Shown: piece by piece, positions 54,728 to 62,833 of the stretch
How the letters are laid out: the number at the start of each line of letters is the position of its first letter
Numbering within the stretch: position 1 is the first letter of the stretch
Assembly (NCBI RefSeq): GCF_000565075.1
Contig: NZ_JDFG01000040.1
Location: forward strand, 18,320 to 82,319
Length of the DNA stretch: 64,000 bases
Reading direction: 5' to 3'
Source: Atopobium sp. BS2
GTDB taxonomy: Bacteria; Actinomycetota; Coriobacteriia; Coriobacteriales; Atopobiaceae
Translations under genes and position numbers: made by a program
Notes under the pieces: model-generated
Told to the model about the DNA's origin: nothing
Databases searched by the model: none
What the model saw: the letters and a program-made list of their open reading frames with translations, nothing else

Positions 54728-55800
54728 TTTACCTTGGCATGAGTGGCGGCGTTGATTCGGCGCTGTCCGCGGCCTTGCTTCTTGAGGCGGGCTACAACGT
54801 CAAGGCTATCTATATGCGCAACTGGTCAAAGGACTTGCCAGGCTTTAAGTGCCCTTGGGCAGATGACCTGGCTGATGCTGAACGCGTGTGCGTAACGCTG
54901 GGCATTGATTTGGACGTGTGGGACTGTGAGGCCGAGTATAAGGCTACCGTTGTGGATTACCTGCTTGATGCCTATGAGCACGGCCGTACGCCTAATCCAG
55001 ACGTTATGTGCAACCAGACGGTCAAGTTTGGCACCTTTGCAGAGCGTGCTTTTGCAGAGGGCGCTGATTTTGTTGCAACGGGTCACTATGCACAGAACGT
55101 CCCAGGCACCAAAAAACTTTTGCGTGCCGCAGATGCTCACAAGGATCAAACCTACTTCTTGTGGCGTGTACCAGGATATTTGTTTGAACGCACGCTTTTT
55201 CCTATTGGACACATTGCCACCAAGGCAGAGGTTAGGGCTCTGTGTGCAGAGCGAGGTCTGGGCATAGAAACTAAGCCAGACTCCGACGGCATTTGTTTTA
55301 TTGGCCCCGTTGGCTTGCGCACGTTTTTGCTGGACACTTTTCAGAAAAAGCAGGGCGACGTCATTGAGTGGGAGACAGGCAAGGTTCTTGGCACCCACGA
55401 TGGAGCATTCCTCTTTACCGTTGGTCAGAGAAAAGGCTTGAACATCGGTGGAGGCCCTGCTCGCTATGTAGTAGCAACCGACACGCTTAAGAATGTGGTG
55501 TATGTAACCTCTGACCTCAACTGTCCTGCGCTCTGGACTCGTCACATGGAGCTCTCGGACATGCACTGGATTTCTGGAGAACCTGCAGCTAACGGTAGGT
55601 ATGTGGTCAGAACTCGTCACACAGGCGCGCTGGTTCCCGTAACGTTTACGCTCACAGACAATCAATGTGGATTTATTGAATTTGACCAGCCGGTAAAAAC
55701 TGTTGCAGCAGGTCAATCGGCGGTTTTGTACGATGGTCAGGAAGTTTGTGGCGGTGGCATTATTGAGGCCGACAAGGGTATACTTGAGCAGTTCATGTAA
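54715..55800 (+). CDS. mnmA: tRNA-specific 2-thiouridylase MnmA
   Basis: The 361-residue enzyme installs the 2-thio group on wobble U34 of tRNA-Lys/Glu/Gln. The PP-loop SGGVDS is at 10-15, the first catalytic Cys99 in TPNPDVMCN and the second Cys194 in GICFIG. The start lies within the desulfurase gene, which supplies sulfur. With the Elp3 and Trm9-like genes at 61-63.6 kb, this window encodes both halves of a possible mcm5s2U34 pathway. Confidence 0.93.
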   Translation: MGELVYLGMSGGVDSALSAALLLEAGYNVKAIYMRNWSKDLPGFKCPWADDLADAERVCVTLGIDLDVWDCEAEYKATVVDYLLDAYEHGRTPNPDVMCNQTVKFGTFAERAFAEGADFVATGHYAQNVPGTKKLLRAADAHKDQTYFLWRVPGYLFERTLFPIGHIATKAEVRALCAERGLGIETKPDSDGICFIGPVGLRTFLLDTFQKKQGDVIEWETGKVLGTHDGAFLFTVGQRKGLNIGGGPARYVVATDTLKNVVYVTSDLNCPALWTRHMELSDMHWISGEPAANGRYVVRTRHTGALVPVTFTLTDNQCGFIEFDQPVKTVAAGQSAVLYDGQEVCGGGIIEADKGILEQFM

Positions 55801-55907
55801 AATGAAAAGCAGGTAGGTGGCTAGAAACCCTCTGAGGTTGCATCGTTTACCTGCAAAGAGTGTTGTTTCTGTACACGTATTGTGATCCAGAGTCCAAGGA
55901 GGTGCCC

Positions 55908-57206
55908 ATGGATCGCCCAGATGGCGCGTCTGAAACCGAGCACCCCTCATCTACACCGAAGGTAACGGTGAAGATTGGATCTACAACCGTTAAGGGTGTT
56001 TCAACCAAAAAGCCTAAGATTAGTGTTGCTCCAACTTCTTCATCTGAGCAGGTAGAAGAGGCAAAAGAGAGCTTTGGTCAAGTTAGAAAGAGCATTCTCT
56101 TCCTCTTTGCGGTTGTAATACTGTACGCACTCTATATCGTTTTCTCTGGTCAGTTTGATGAGTTTGTTGTTGCTCTAGCAGACGTAGATACAGGTTGGCT
56201 CATTGCTGGCGCTCTTTGCTACTTTGTCTACTATTTCCTGGGTATTCTCGCCTATGTAATTTCAGTCATTACAGACCCCGAGAGTCCTGTTGGTGTTCGT
56301 GACCTGATGAGCGTTGAGGCGTCGGGTATCTTCTTTATGAACCTCACGCCAAACGGTGCAGGAGCTGCTCCTGCTCAGATTTATCGCCTTACTCGTGCGG
56401 GAATTTCCGTGGGTCAGGCAGGAGCTCTGCAGTTCACCCGCTTTGTTATGTACGAGGCGGGCGAGGGCATCTTTGCAGCTCTGATGCTTATCTTTAGGGC
56501 CAATTATTTCTACGAGCAATTTGGCGATGTAACCGTTATTGGCGTTATCTTGTTTGGCGCAAAGATAGTGATGGTTGCAGTTATCCTGGCCATTTGCCTG
56601 CTTCCTAAAATGGTTAAGACCGTGGGCAACTGGGGCTTAAGGCTGCTTTCACGTCTTCGTATCGTAAAGCAATACGACCACTGGCATGGCATCATTAACA
56701 CGCAGGTAGATGAGTTTTCTAACGGCTTTAAGACTGCTGCAAAGAACATTCCAGAGATGTGCGTTGTTCTGCTGGTTACCTTGGTCCAGCTTGGCTGCCT
56801 CTATGCACTTCCATACTTTGTACTGCGTGCACTCGGCCAACCCGCAGACCTTCTGACCTGCCTTGCATCTGGTTCAATGCTTGAACTCTTGACCTCGGCC
56901 ATTCCACTTCCTGGTGGCACTGGTGGCGCTGAGGGTGGCTTTGCCTTCCTGTTTGGCCATATGTTTGGCGAGGAAATTGCCGCAGGCTTTGTACTTTGGC
57001 GCGCTATTGAGTATCTGCTTCCAACTCTGGCAGCAAGTATGCTCTTGGGTCTCAGATCTCATGATCACGAGCCTATCTATCACAAGTGGAATCGTTTCCG
57101 CCAGCGTTTCTCCGCCTTTGTAAATGGCGAGAAAGGCGCTGTTGCTTCTACGTCACCCCGTCCAGATACATCGGGCATTCAAATTAAGGTTAAGCGTAAG
57201 AAGTAG
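55908..57206 (+). CDS. Flippase-like domain membrane protein (YbhN/UPF0104, LPG-synthase TM type)
   Basis: The start at 55908 is set by a perfect AAGGAGGT. The 432-residue protein has a 65-residue Ser/Thr/Lys-rich cytoplasmic tail, then about seven to eight helices. Family motifs are FFMNLTPNGAGAAPAQIYRL (about 145-164) and AIPLPGGTGGAEGGFAF (about 327-343). The fold is that of the membrane domain of lysyl-PG synthase, but no synthetase domain is present. Roles in lipid or undecaprenyl-type transport are possible. The extreme C-terminus is basic (KVKRKK). Confidence 0.82.
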   Translation: MDRPDGASETEHPSSTPKVTVKIGSTTVKGVSTKKPKISVAPTSSSEQVEEAKESFGQVRKSILFLFAVVILYALYIVFSGQFDEFVVALADVDTGWLIAGALCYFVYYFLGILAYVISVITDPESPVGVRDLMSVEASGIFFMNLTPNGAGAAPAQIYRLTRAGISVGQAGALQFTRFVMYEAGEGIFAALMLIFRANYFYEQFGDVTVIGVILFGAKIVMVAVILAICLLPKMVKTVGNWGLRLLSRLRIVKQYDHWHGIINTQVDEFSNGFKTAAKNIPEMCVVLLVTLVQLGCLYALPYFVLRALGQPADLLTCLASGSMLELLTSAIPLPGGTGGAEGGFAFLFGHMFGEEIAAGFVLWRAIEYLLPTLAASMLLGLRSHDHEPIYHKWNRFRQRFSAFVNGEKGAVASTSPRPDTSGIQIKVKRKK

Positions 57207-57303
57207 GGAAGAAATAGGGAAGAAAAGCCAGAATGTGGCTTGATACGTATCTTTGCTCTATTGGACCGCTGCATGTGCAGTACTTGTAAAAGAAAGCATC
57301 CTT

Positions 57304-57507
57304 ATGCGTAAACCACCAAATCCTATTTTGATTATTCTGGCACCTATTCTTATTGCCGTTGCCGTTGGTCTTGTCTATGATCTGCAGAATTTCTTACAGG
57401 ACATTCCGGAAGTACGTGACAATCCAATGCTTTTAGCAGGCGTGGCTGTGTTTATACCAATGCTTGTTGCACTGGTTAAGGACACGTTTGACGCACACGG
57501 TCTCTAG
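57304..57507 (+). CDS. Small two-helix membrane protein (67 residues)
   Basis: From the ATG at 57304 the product has two hydrophobic helices (about 6-25 and 38-57) joined by a short acidic loop (LQDIPEVRDNP). An upstream TTG at 57253 would add 17 hydrophobic residues, but without a ribosome site. No family recognised. It follows the YbhN-like gene on the same strand and may be co-transcribed. Confidence 0.6.
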   Translation: MRKPPNPILIILAPILIAVAVGLVYDLQNFLQDIPEVRDNPMLLAGVAVFIPMLVALVKDTFDAHGL

Positions 57508-57514
57508 GCGAAGG

Positions 57515-58063
57515 TTATTTTTGTTGAGTTGGCTTTGAGAAAAAGAATAGGTATATTCCAAAGCCAAGTTTAATTGCTGCATCAATATAGGCAGTTATTG
57601 TCAGTGGGATGTCTGGAAAAATATAACCTATAGCAACATTAATGGCGCAGAGTATAGCCAAATAGGTCATCGATTTTCCGTGTACAAAGTAATAGAGGAA
57701 AAAGTGCAGCGCCGTGGCCATTAACGCGCCCAACCAAATAAGTCTCCAGTTTTCAGTTGCAAAAAATGGTCCACCTAATAAAAACATCAAAATGAATAAG
57801 AAAATTACCGCGTATAGAGACATTTTGTTCTGGAACTTACTTGAAGGACCATCGGAAAACTTATTGAGAACTTTCTTATTTGTGTTTATTGATAAGAAGG
57901 CTGCAACATATCCAAAGCTAAATACGGACATATTGATAATCTGCTTTCCACCTATTACGGTAGCTGCAAAAATGATGAGAGCTACAACAATTAACCAGAG
58001 ACCGCATGATTTCTTATAATTAAAGTGAAGCTTCTCGTCTTTGTTATATTCCAGAAAGTTCAT
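57515..58063 (-). CDS. Hypothetical multi-pass membrane protein (182 residues)
   Basis: The start at 58063 (MNFLEYNKDE) follows GAGGGAGAA; a TTG at 58078 is less likely. About six hydrophobic segments fill the protein after a 25-residue Lys/Glu-rich start. The DNA is AT-rich compared with its neighbours, which may mean recent acquisition. No family or catalytic motif recognised. It converges with the small membrane gene; only 7 bp separate the stops. Nothing else is visible in the gap 58064-58260. Confidence 0.6.
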   Translation of the reverse strand: MNFLEYNKDEKLHFNYKKSCGLWLIVVALIIFAATVIGGKQIINMSVFSFGYVAAFLSINTNKKVLNKFSDGPSSKFQNKMSLYAVIFLFILMFLLGGPFFATENWRLIWLGALMATALHFFLYYFVHGKSMTYLAILCAINVAIGYIFPDIPLTITAYIDAAIKLGFGIYLFFFSKPTQQK

Positions 58064-58297
58064 AAGTTTCTCCCTCAATCGAACGACTTGCCATAATACT
58101 TCTGACCGTATGCTTTTACAATCCAGTTGCCTATTTTTTAAAAATTGAGGTGCAGAAGACGTACGGGTTTAAAAGGCGGTCATTCATTTGATAGCCCGCG
58201 GTATTTAAATAGCCGTCAATGCATTGACGAGACGATCTTTTGCAAATTTCAAAAAAAGTTGAGTTTGACGGTTGCAAGAGGGGCGGGTTTCTCGTAA

Positions 58298-58312
58298 TAT
58301 ATCCCTTGCTGC
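58298..58312 (+). promoter_or_regulatory. Stable-RNA promoter block shared by tRNA-Val and tRNA-Leu
   Basis: TATATCCCTTGCTGC here and TATATCCCTCGCTGC at 48261-48275 differ by one base. Here the -10 TAATAT (58295-58300) has a -35 TTGCAA (58272-58277) at 17 bp. The CCCT(T/C)GC stretch after the -10 resembles a GC-rich discriminator of stringently controlled promoters. Confidence 0.5.
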
Positions 58313-58334
58313 ATCCCCAGCAGCAAACATATTC

Positions 58335-58410
58335 GGGCGTTTAGCTCAGGGGGACGAGCGCTTCCCTGACACGGAAGAGGTCATAAGTTCAAATCTTATA
58401 ACGCCCACCA
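58335..58410 (+). tRNA. tRNA-Val (anticodon GAC)
   Basis: Acceptor GGGCGTT / AACGCCC, D-arm AGCTCAGGGGGACGAGC, anticodon loop CTGACAC (GAC), T-arm ATAAGTTCAAATCTTAT and encoded CCA. Confidence 0.95.
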
Positions 58411-58417
58411 ACTGTTC

Positions 58418-58448
58418 ACAGGTCAGAGTAATCTGGCCTGTTTCTTTT
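58418..58448 (+). terminator. Intrinsic terminator of tRNA-Val
   Basis: ACAGGTCAGA, GTAA, TCTGGCCTGT (one G-U pair) followed by TTCTTTTT. Confidence 0.88.
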
Positions 58449-58460
58449 TGTGGATATAAA

Positions 58461-58506
58461 TAGTAATCATTATTGTTATTGACAAAAGAGTTAAAGAGAG
58501 TAAACT
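58461..58506 (+). promoter_or_regulatory. ahpC promoter with PerR-like box
   Basis: TAGTAATCATTATTG (58461-58475) keeps the core TAATnATTA of the PerR box (TTATAATnATTATAA; 10 of 14 fixed positions). It lies just before -35 TTGACA (58479-58484), which has a 16-bp spacer to -10 TAAACT (58501-58506). Peroxide-responsive control of ahpC by PerR is well known in Gram-positives. A Fur-type site cannot be excluded. Confidence 0.55.
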
Positions 58507-58556
58507 TCTAACTAGCACGTTTTACAAATTGTTTTACTTACAGAAAGGAACTGACT

Positions 58557-59120
58557 ATGTCTCTTATTGGTAAGCAAATTGGTGATTTTAAGGTAAACGC
58601 ATTCCACAACGGTGACATCACCGAGGTAAGCAAAGAGTCCACACTGGGTAAGTGGAGCCTGTTCTTCTTCTATCCAGCTGACTTTACCTTTGTCTGCCCA
58701 ACTGAGCTTGAGGATCTTGCAAACAACTACGACAAGTTCCAGGCTGCTGGTGCAGAGGTTTACTCTGTTTCCTGCGACACTGAGTTTGTCCACAAGGCAT
58801 GGCATGAGGAGTCCGAGCGTATCTCTAAGGTAACCTACCCAATGCTCGCAGACCCAGCTCACGTTCTTGCAAGGAACTTTGAGGTCCTTATTGAGGATGC
58901 TGGCCTTGCTGAGCGCGGTGCTTTCATCGTTGACCCTGAGGGCGTCATCCAGGTTGAGCTTGTCACTGCTGGTGGCATTGGCCGTAACGCTGAGGAGCTT
59001 CTCCGTCTTCTCCAGGCTGCACAGTTTGTCGCAGAGCACGGCGATCAGGTCTGCCCAGCTAAGTGGCAGCCAGGCGCTGAGACTCTGAAGCCAAGCCTTG
59101 ACCTTGTTGGTCAGCTCTAA
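58557..59120 (+). CDS. ahpC: Peroxiredoxin AhpC
   Basis: The 187-residue typical 2-Cys peroxiredoxin reduces H2O2 and organic hydroperoxides in the cytoplasm. Peroxidatic Cys47 is in FVCPTE, resolving Cys166 in DQVCPAKW, and the catalytic Thr/Arg environment (ADFTFVCP) is intact. The ATG follows AGAAAGGA. The partner reductase is encoded 16 bp downstream. Codon use suggests strong expression, as expected in an oxygen-sensitive organism. Confidence 0.96.
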   Translation: MSLIGKQIGDFKVNAFHNGDITEVSKESTLGKWSLFFFYPADFTFVCPTELEDLANNYDKFQAAGAEVYSVSCDTEFVHKAWHEESERISKVTYPMLADPAHVLARNFEVLIEDAGLAERGAFIVDPEGVIQVELVTAGGIGRNAEELLRLLQAAQFVAEHGDQVCPAKWQPGAETLKPSLDLVGQL

Positions 59121-59136
59121 GATTTAGGAGCTTACA

Positions 59137-60780
59137 ATGACCGACGTCAAAGACCTCTACGACGCGGTGATTATCGGCGGTGGGCCAGCTGGGCTCACCG
59201 CCGCCCTCTATCTGGCCCGCGCTCGCTACCGTGTTCTAGTTGTCGAGAAGGACCATTTTGGCGGACAGATCACTATTACTAATGAGGTCGTAAATTACCC
59301 GGGAGTTTTCTCTACTAGTGGCTCTGAACTCTCAGAAACCATGCGTAAGCAGGCTGAGGCCTTTGGCGCAGAGTTTTTGCTGGCAGAAGTTACTGACCTG
59401 GACATGTCCGGAGATGTCAAGGTAGTTCACACTACCAAAGGTGAGCGTCCTTGCCTTTCTGTTCTTCTCGCCACAGGAGCACATCCACGTCACATTGGTT
59501 TTGTCGGAGAAGAGGACTACCAAGGTCACGGTGTTGCCTATTGTGCCACCTGCGACGGTGAGTTCTTTACCGGCAAAGAAGTCTTTGTAATCGGTGGAGG
59601 CTTTGCAGCTGCAGAAGAAAGCGTATTTCTAACTAAGTACGCAAAGCACGTCACGGTTCTTGTGCGCGAGGAAGCATTTACCTGCGCCCCTGCGTCGTCC
59701 GAGGCTGCTCGCACTAATCCAAACATTACGGTTCTCTACAACACGCAGGTTGAATCCGTTGCTGGAGATTCTGCGCTTAGGTCTATTACGTACAAGAACC
59801 TCAAGACGGGCGAGAAGACCACGTTTGCTCCAGAAGATGGCGATTCCATTGGTGTCTTTATCTTCGCGGGCTACGCGCCAGAGACCGACCTGGTAAAAGA
59901 GCTGGCACAGACTGATGATTATGGCTATCTGATCACCAACGAGCATCAAGAAACAACCCGTGAGGGTCTTTTTGGTGCTGGTGATGTGTGTCAGAAGCCA
60001 TTGCGTCAGGTTGCAACGGCTATCGGTCAGGCAGCAACTACCGCTACCGAGATGGAGCGCTATATCAAGCGCGCTCAGGAGAAAACTGGTCTTGTTCCGC
60101 AGATGAACGTTACGCGTATCTCGTCTAAGAAAGAGGCTCCTGAAGCTCCAGCGGCTAAGAGTGCCTCTGACTTCGGAGAGATCTTCACCGATGACATGAA
60201 AGCGCAGCTTAACGCTGTCTTTGAGCGCATGGCACGTCCGCTTGTGCTTCAGTTGGAGCTAGATCAAAGACCTGTTTCTGAGGAGCTCGAAGCTTACATG
60301 GAAGAGCTTTCTTCTATGACCGACAAGCTGAGCGTTCAAACAGTCTCAGACACGGGCGAGAAGAACCTTCCTGTTGTTCGTGTGTGCGCACAGGATGGTA
60401 CGCCAACAGGTCTTGCGTTCCATGGTGTTCCCGGCGGACATGAGTTCACTTCGTTTGTTCTTGGCCTCTACAACGCTGCAGGTCCTGGTCAGCCTATTAG
60501 TGACGAGGATAGGGCATCCATTGCCGCCATCGAGTCAAAGACACATCTGCAGGTCTTGGTAGGACTTTCTTGTACCATGTGCCCAGATGTTGTTGTTGCT
60601 GCTCAGCGTATTGCTGCGGATAATCCTCAGGTCACCTGTGATGTCTATGACATTAACCACTTCAAGGAACTCAAAGACACCTACGATGTGATGAGTGTTC
60701 CATGCTTGGTTATCAACGACGGTCAGAAGGTTGACTTCGGTAAGAAAAATCTCTCTCAGATTTTATCGCTGATTCCTTAA
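59137..60780 (+). CDS. AhpF-like flavin disulfide reductase with C-terminal thioredoxin-fold domain
   Basis: The 547-residue protein has a thioredoxin-reductase module first: FAD motif GGGPAGL (14-20), redox pair Cys136/Cys139 in CATCD, NAD(P) motif GGGFAAAEE and GAGDV. After a linker (about 325-345), an AhpF N-terminal-domain-like tandem thioredoxin fold follows, with Cys479/Cys482 in SCTMCPDVVVAA. In classical AhpF this domain is N-terminal, so the order here is permuted. Electrons should pass NAD(P)H-FAD-CATC-CTMC-AhpC. It forms an operon with ahpC and ends at a strong terminator. Confidence 0.9.
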   Translation: MTDVKDLYDAVIIGGGPAGLTAALYLARARYRVLVVEKDHFGGQITITNEVVNYPGVFSTSGSELSETMRKQAEAFGAEFLLAEVTDLDMSGDVKVVHTTKGERPCLSVLLATGAHPRHIGFVGEEDYQGHGVAYCATCDGEFFTGKEVFVIGGGFAAAEESVFLTKYAKHVTVLVREEAFTCAPASSEAARTNPNITVLYNTQVESVAGDSALRSITYKNLKTGEKTTFAPEDGDSIGVFIFAGYAPETDLVKELAQTDDYGYLITNEHQETTREGLFGAGDVCQKPLRQVATAIGQAATTATEMERYIKRAQEKTGLVPQMNVTRISSKKEAPEAPAAKSASDFGEIFTDDMKAQLNAVFERMARPLVLQLELDQRPVSEELEAYMEELSSMTDKLSVQTVSDTGEKNLPVVRVCAQDGTPTGLAFHGVPGGHEFTSFVLGLYNAAGPGQPISDEDRASIAAIESKTHLQVLVGLSCTMCPDVVVAAQRIAADNPQVTCDVYDINHFKELKDTYDVMSVPCLVINDGQKVDFGKKNLSQILSLIP

Positions 60781-60818
60781 GATCCATTTGCGTCCAGGAG
60801 AGGGTGGCGCTCATGAAT

Positions 60819-60855
60819 ATGCCGAGAAGATCAACGGTCTTCTCGGCATTTTTTT
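60819..60855 (+). terminator. Intrinsic terminator after ahpC operon
   Basis: ATGCCGAGAAGA / TCTTCTCGGCAT perfect 12-bp stem, then TTTTTT. The stem again uses the CCGAGAA-type word. Confidence 0.93.
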
Positions 60856-60911
60856 GCGACGTATGAAGTAAGCGTATAAAGCTTGTCTAGAGGTGCAAGG
60901 CCACGTCCCCT

Positions 60912-62765
60912 TTACAGGGCTTTTTGCTGGTAGAGTCCTGCATCGGTAAAGCCCTGTGCGCGATAGTAAGCGCGCGTTCCAATTGAGCTAATAACGTTAA
61001 GACTGGTATAACCCGTCTCAGCTGCAATAGAGGAGGCTTTGGCAAGAAGTTTTTGGCCCAAGCCCTGGTGTTGAGCAGACATTCCTTCTGAGCCCAGCGA
61101 AAGCGCCTGTCCGTATACGTGGAGCTCTCTGATCATGGCCTGACCTGGCTGTACCAGCAGCTCATTAGCGGCAACATCACATACTCCAGAGGTTAGTTTG
61201 TCCCAGTGGGGAAGTGAAAGCCTACAGAAACCTGCGATTTTATTGTCAGCAGTTACCCACTGCAGGAAGTGCTCGTCACTGACCGCGGTAGTGTAAACAA
61301 AGTCTTGAAGGGTAAGTTCTGCAGCACTTACCTGCTGCTGGTTAATCTCTCTAAAGCGAATCTCCTGCACGCGGCTTGCAACATCTTTAGCAGCAAGCTC
61401 TTGCTCAACCATCTGACGAAGGTTGGTATGTTTGTTTCCCACCAGAATATCGGTGGCACTAATGTCTCTAATCATGCGAGAAATACGCACGTATGGAGGC
61501 GTTGCAAGCACGTCTTGAACAAGCACGTCTACCAGTTCATCTTTGGCGTATGGCTGCCATGCACCCTCACGGTATTTCTGGACCAATTGCGTTCCAGATA
61601 CCAGTGCACAGGGGTAGAGCTTAATCTCATCAGGGAGAAATCCTGGATCCGTGACAAACGTTTTAAAGTCCTGTTTGTCCGCCTCAGGAGTTGCGCCTAA
61701 CAGGTTAACCATCAGGTGAGAGTGGATTTTAAATCCGTACAAGCGAATCAGAGAGAAAGCTCGTTTAATCTGGGCAACGCTCATCTGACGCTGGTTTGCG
61801 TCAAGGATTTTTTGACGCGTGCTCTGAATGCCGATTTGAATTTTGGTGCACCCAAGCTGCCTAAACATGCGTAGGTTATCCGGCGTAATAGTGTCAGGTC
61901 TGGTTTCTATTACAAGGCCAACCACGCGAGCAGCAGCTGTTTCATTAACGTGTTGTTGCTCCACCAGCTCATCATAGGTACTTTGCATCTGAGACCATGC
62001 ACTTTGATGAGGCTTGCTAGCATCGTAGAGCTTATGAAAAGCCTGGTTATACGTGGTGTTGTCATCAAAGATTGCTTTTTGCTGTTCCGCAACAAAGGAA
62101 GAGAGAGTTTCCTCAGTGTTTTGTAAACCAAACGAGGTATACCAATTCAGGCGCTCCTTGATGTGATTAGGAGAGTTGGGCCACTCATTAAGCGCACGGA
62201 AAAGCTCTTTGATAAACCAGTACTGGTAGCCCTCTGGATAATCGCTCCAGGTACCACCAAGCACAATAAGCTCCACTTTGTCGGTTGAGTGACCCATCTG
62301 ATGAAGCGCTTGAAGACGGGCTGCAACCTGCACGTATGGATCAAAAAACGTGAGTTCAGCGCGCTGACAGGCAGGCTCGTTAGCAAGGTAGCTCTTAGGC
62401 ATACGCAAATCACACGGGCAATAAATGCAATTGCTTGAGCAGGTATGCGGCCTGGTAATCACGGTAATGGTAGCCACGCCAGAAGCGGTGCGACGGGGCT
62501 TCATACGTACGGAGCGGATAAATCTTTCTTCCAGCTCAGGCGATACATTCCACGATTGCCACAGGCTACTATTTTCCTGTTTTACCCGCAAGAAATAGGG
62601 AAGAATCGCTCGCTTGGGAATGAGTTTCTCGCGCTCTGTACTGTGGGTGCTGGAGTCAATTCCGCTGTTATGCGAGTTAATGAGCATCTCAAGCTGATGT
62701 GTATCAAGAGCTCCTTGGGAGCCATCTCTGAGCTGCTGCAATATGTCAACAATGAGTTCATCCAT
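60912..62765 (-). CDS. elp3: Elp3 family radical-SAM/GNAT tRNA U34 carboxymethyltransferase
   Basis: The 617-residue protein has the Elp3 layout. After MKPRRTASGVATITVIT (about 88-104) comes the radical-SAM cluster CSSNCIYC (Cys109, 113, 116). Its C-x3-C spacing is shorter than the C-x9-C of eukaryotic Elp3. A VIETRPDTI strand lies near 283, and a C-terminal GNAT domain (about 520-617) has IRELHVYG, QHQGLGQKLL and SIGTRAYYRAQGF. Elp3 makes cm5U34 in tRNA. It is common in eukaryotes and archaea and scattered in bacteria. It is divergent, by 68 bp, from a Trm9-like methyltransferase, the enzyme that in eukaryotes acts on Elp3's product. Confidence 0.9.
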   Translation of the reverse strand: MDELIVDILQQLRDGSQGALDTHQLEMLINSHNSGIDSSTHSTEREKLIPKRAILPYFLRVKQENSSLWQSWNVSPELEERFIRSVRMKPRRTASGVATITVITRPHTCSSNCIYCPCDLRMPKSYLANEPACQRAELTFFDPYVQVAARLQALHQMGHSTDKVELIVLGGTWSDYPEGYQYWFIKELFRALNEWPNSPNHIKERLNWYTSFGLQNTEETLSSFVAEQQKAIFDDNTTYNQAFHKLYDASKPHQSAWSQMQSTYDELVEQQHVNETAAARVVGLVIETRPDTITPDNLRMFRQLGCTKIQIGIQSTRQKILDANQRQMSVAQIKRAFSLIRLYGFKIHSHLMVNLLGATPEADKQDFKTFVTDPGFLPDEIKLYPCALVSGTQLVQKYREGAWQPYAKDELVDVLVQDVLATPPYVRISRMIRDISATDILVGNKHTNLRQMVEQELAAKDVASRVQEIRFREINQQQVSAAELTLQDFVYTTAVSDEHFLQWVTADNKIAGFCRLSLPHWDKLTSGVCDVAANELLVQPGQAMIRELHVYGQALSLGSEGMSAQHQGLGQKLLAKASSIAAETGYTSLNVISSIGTRAYYRAQGFTDAGLYQQKAL

Positions 62766-62833
62766 ACAAACAGTATAGGCAATAAGGTGAGCTTCTGACC
62801 TTTGGGAACAAGGCGATGACGTAAAATCTCTGT

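Noticed and set aside
54826..55950. 374-codon antisense frame opposite mnmA
   Set aside because: mnmA is intact with all catalytic residues; the antisense frame shows no family features.
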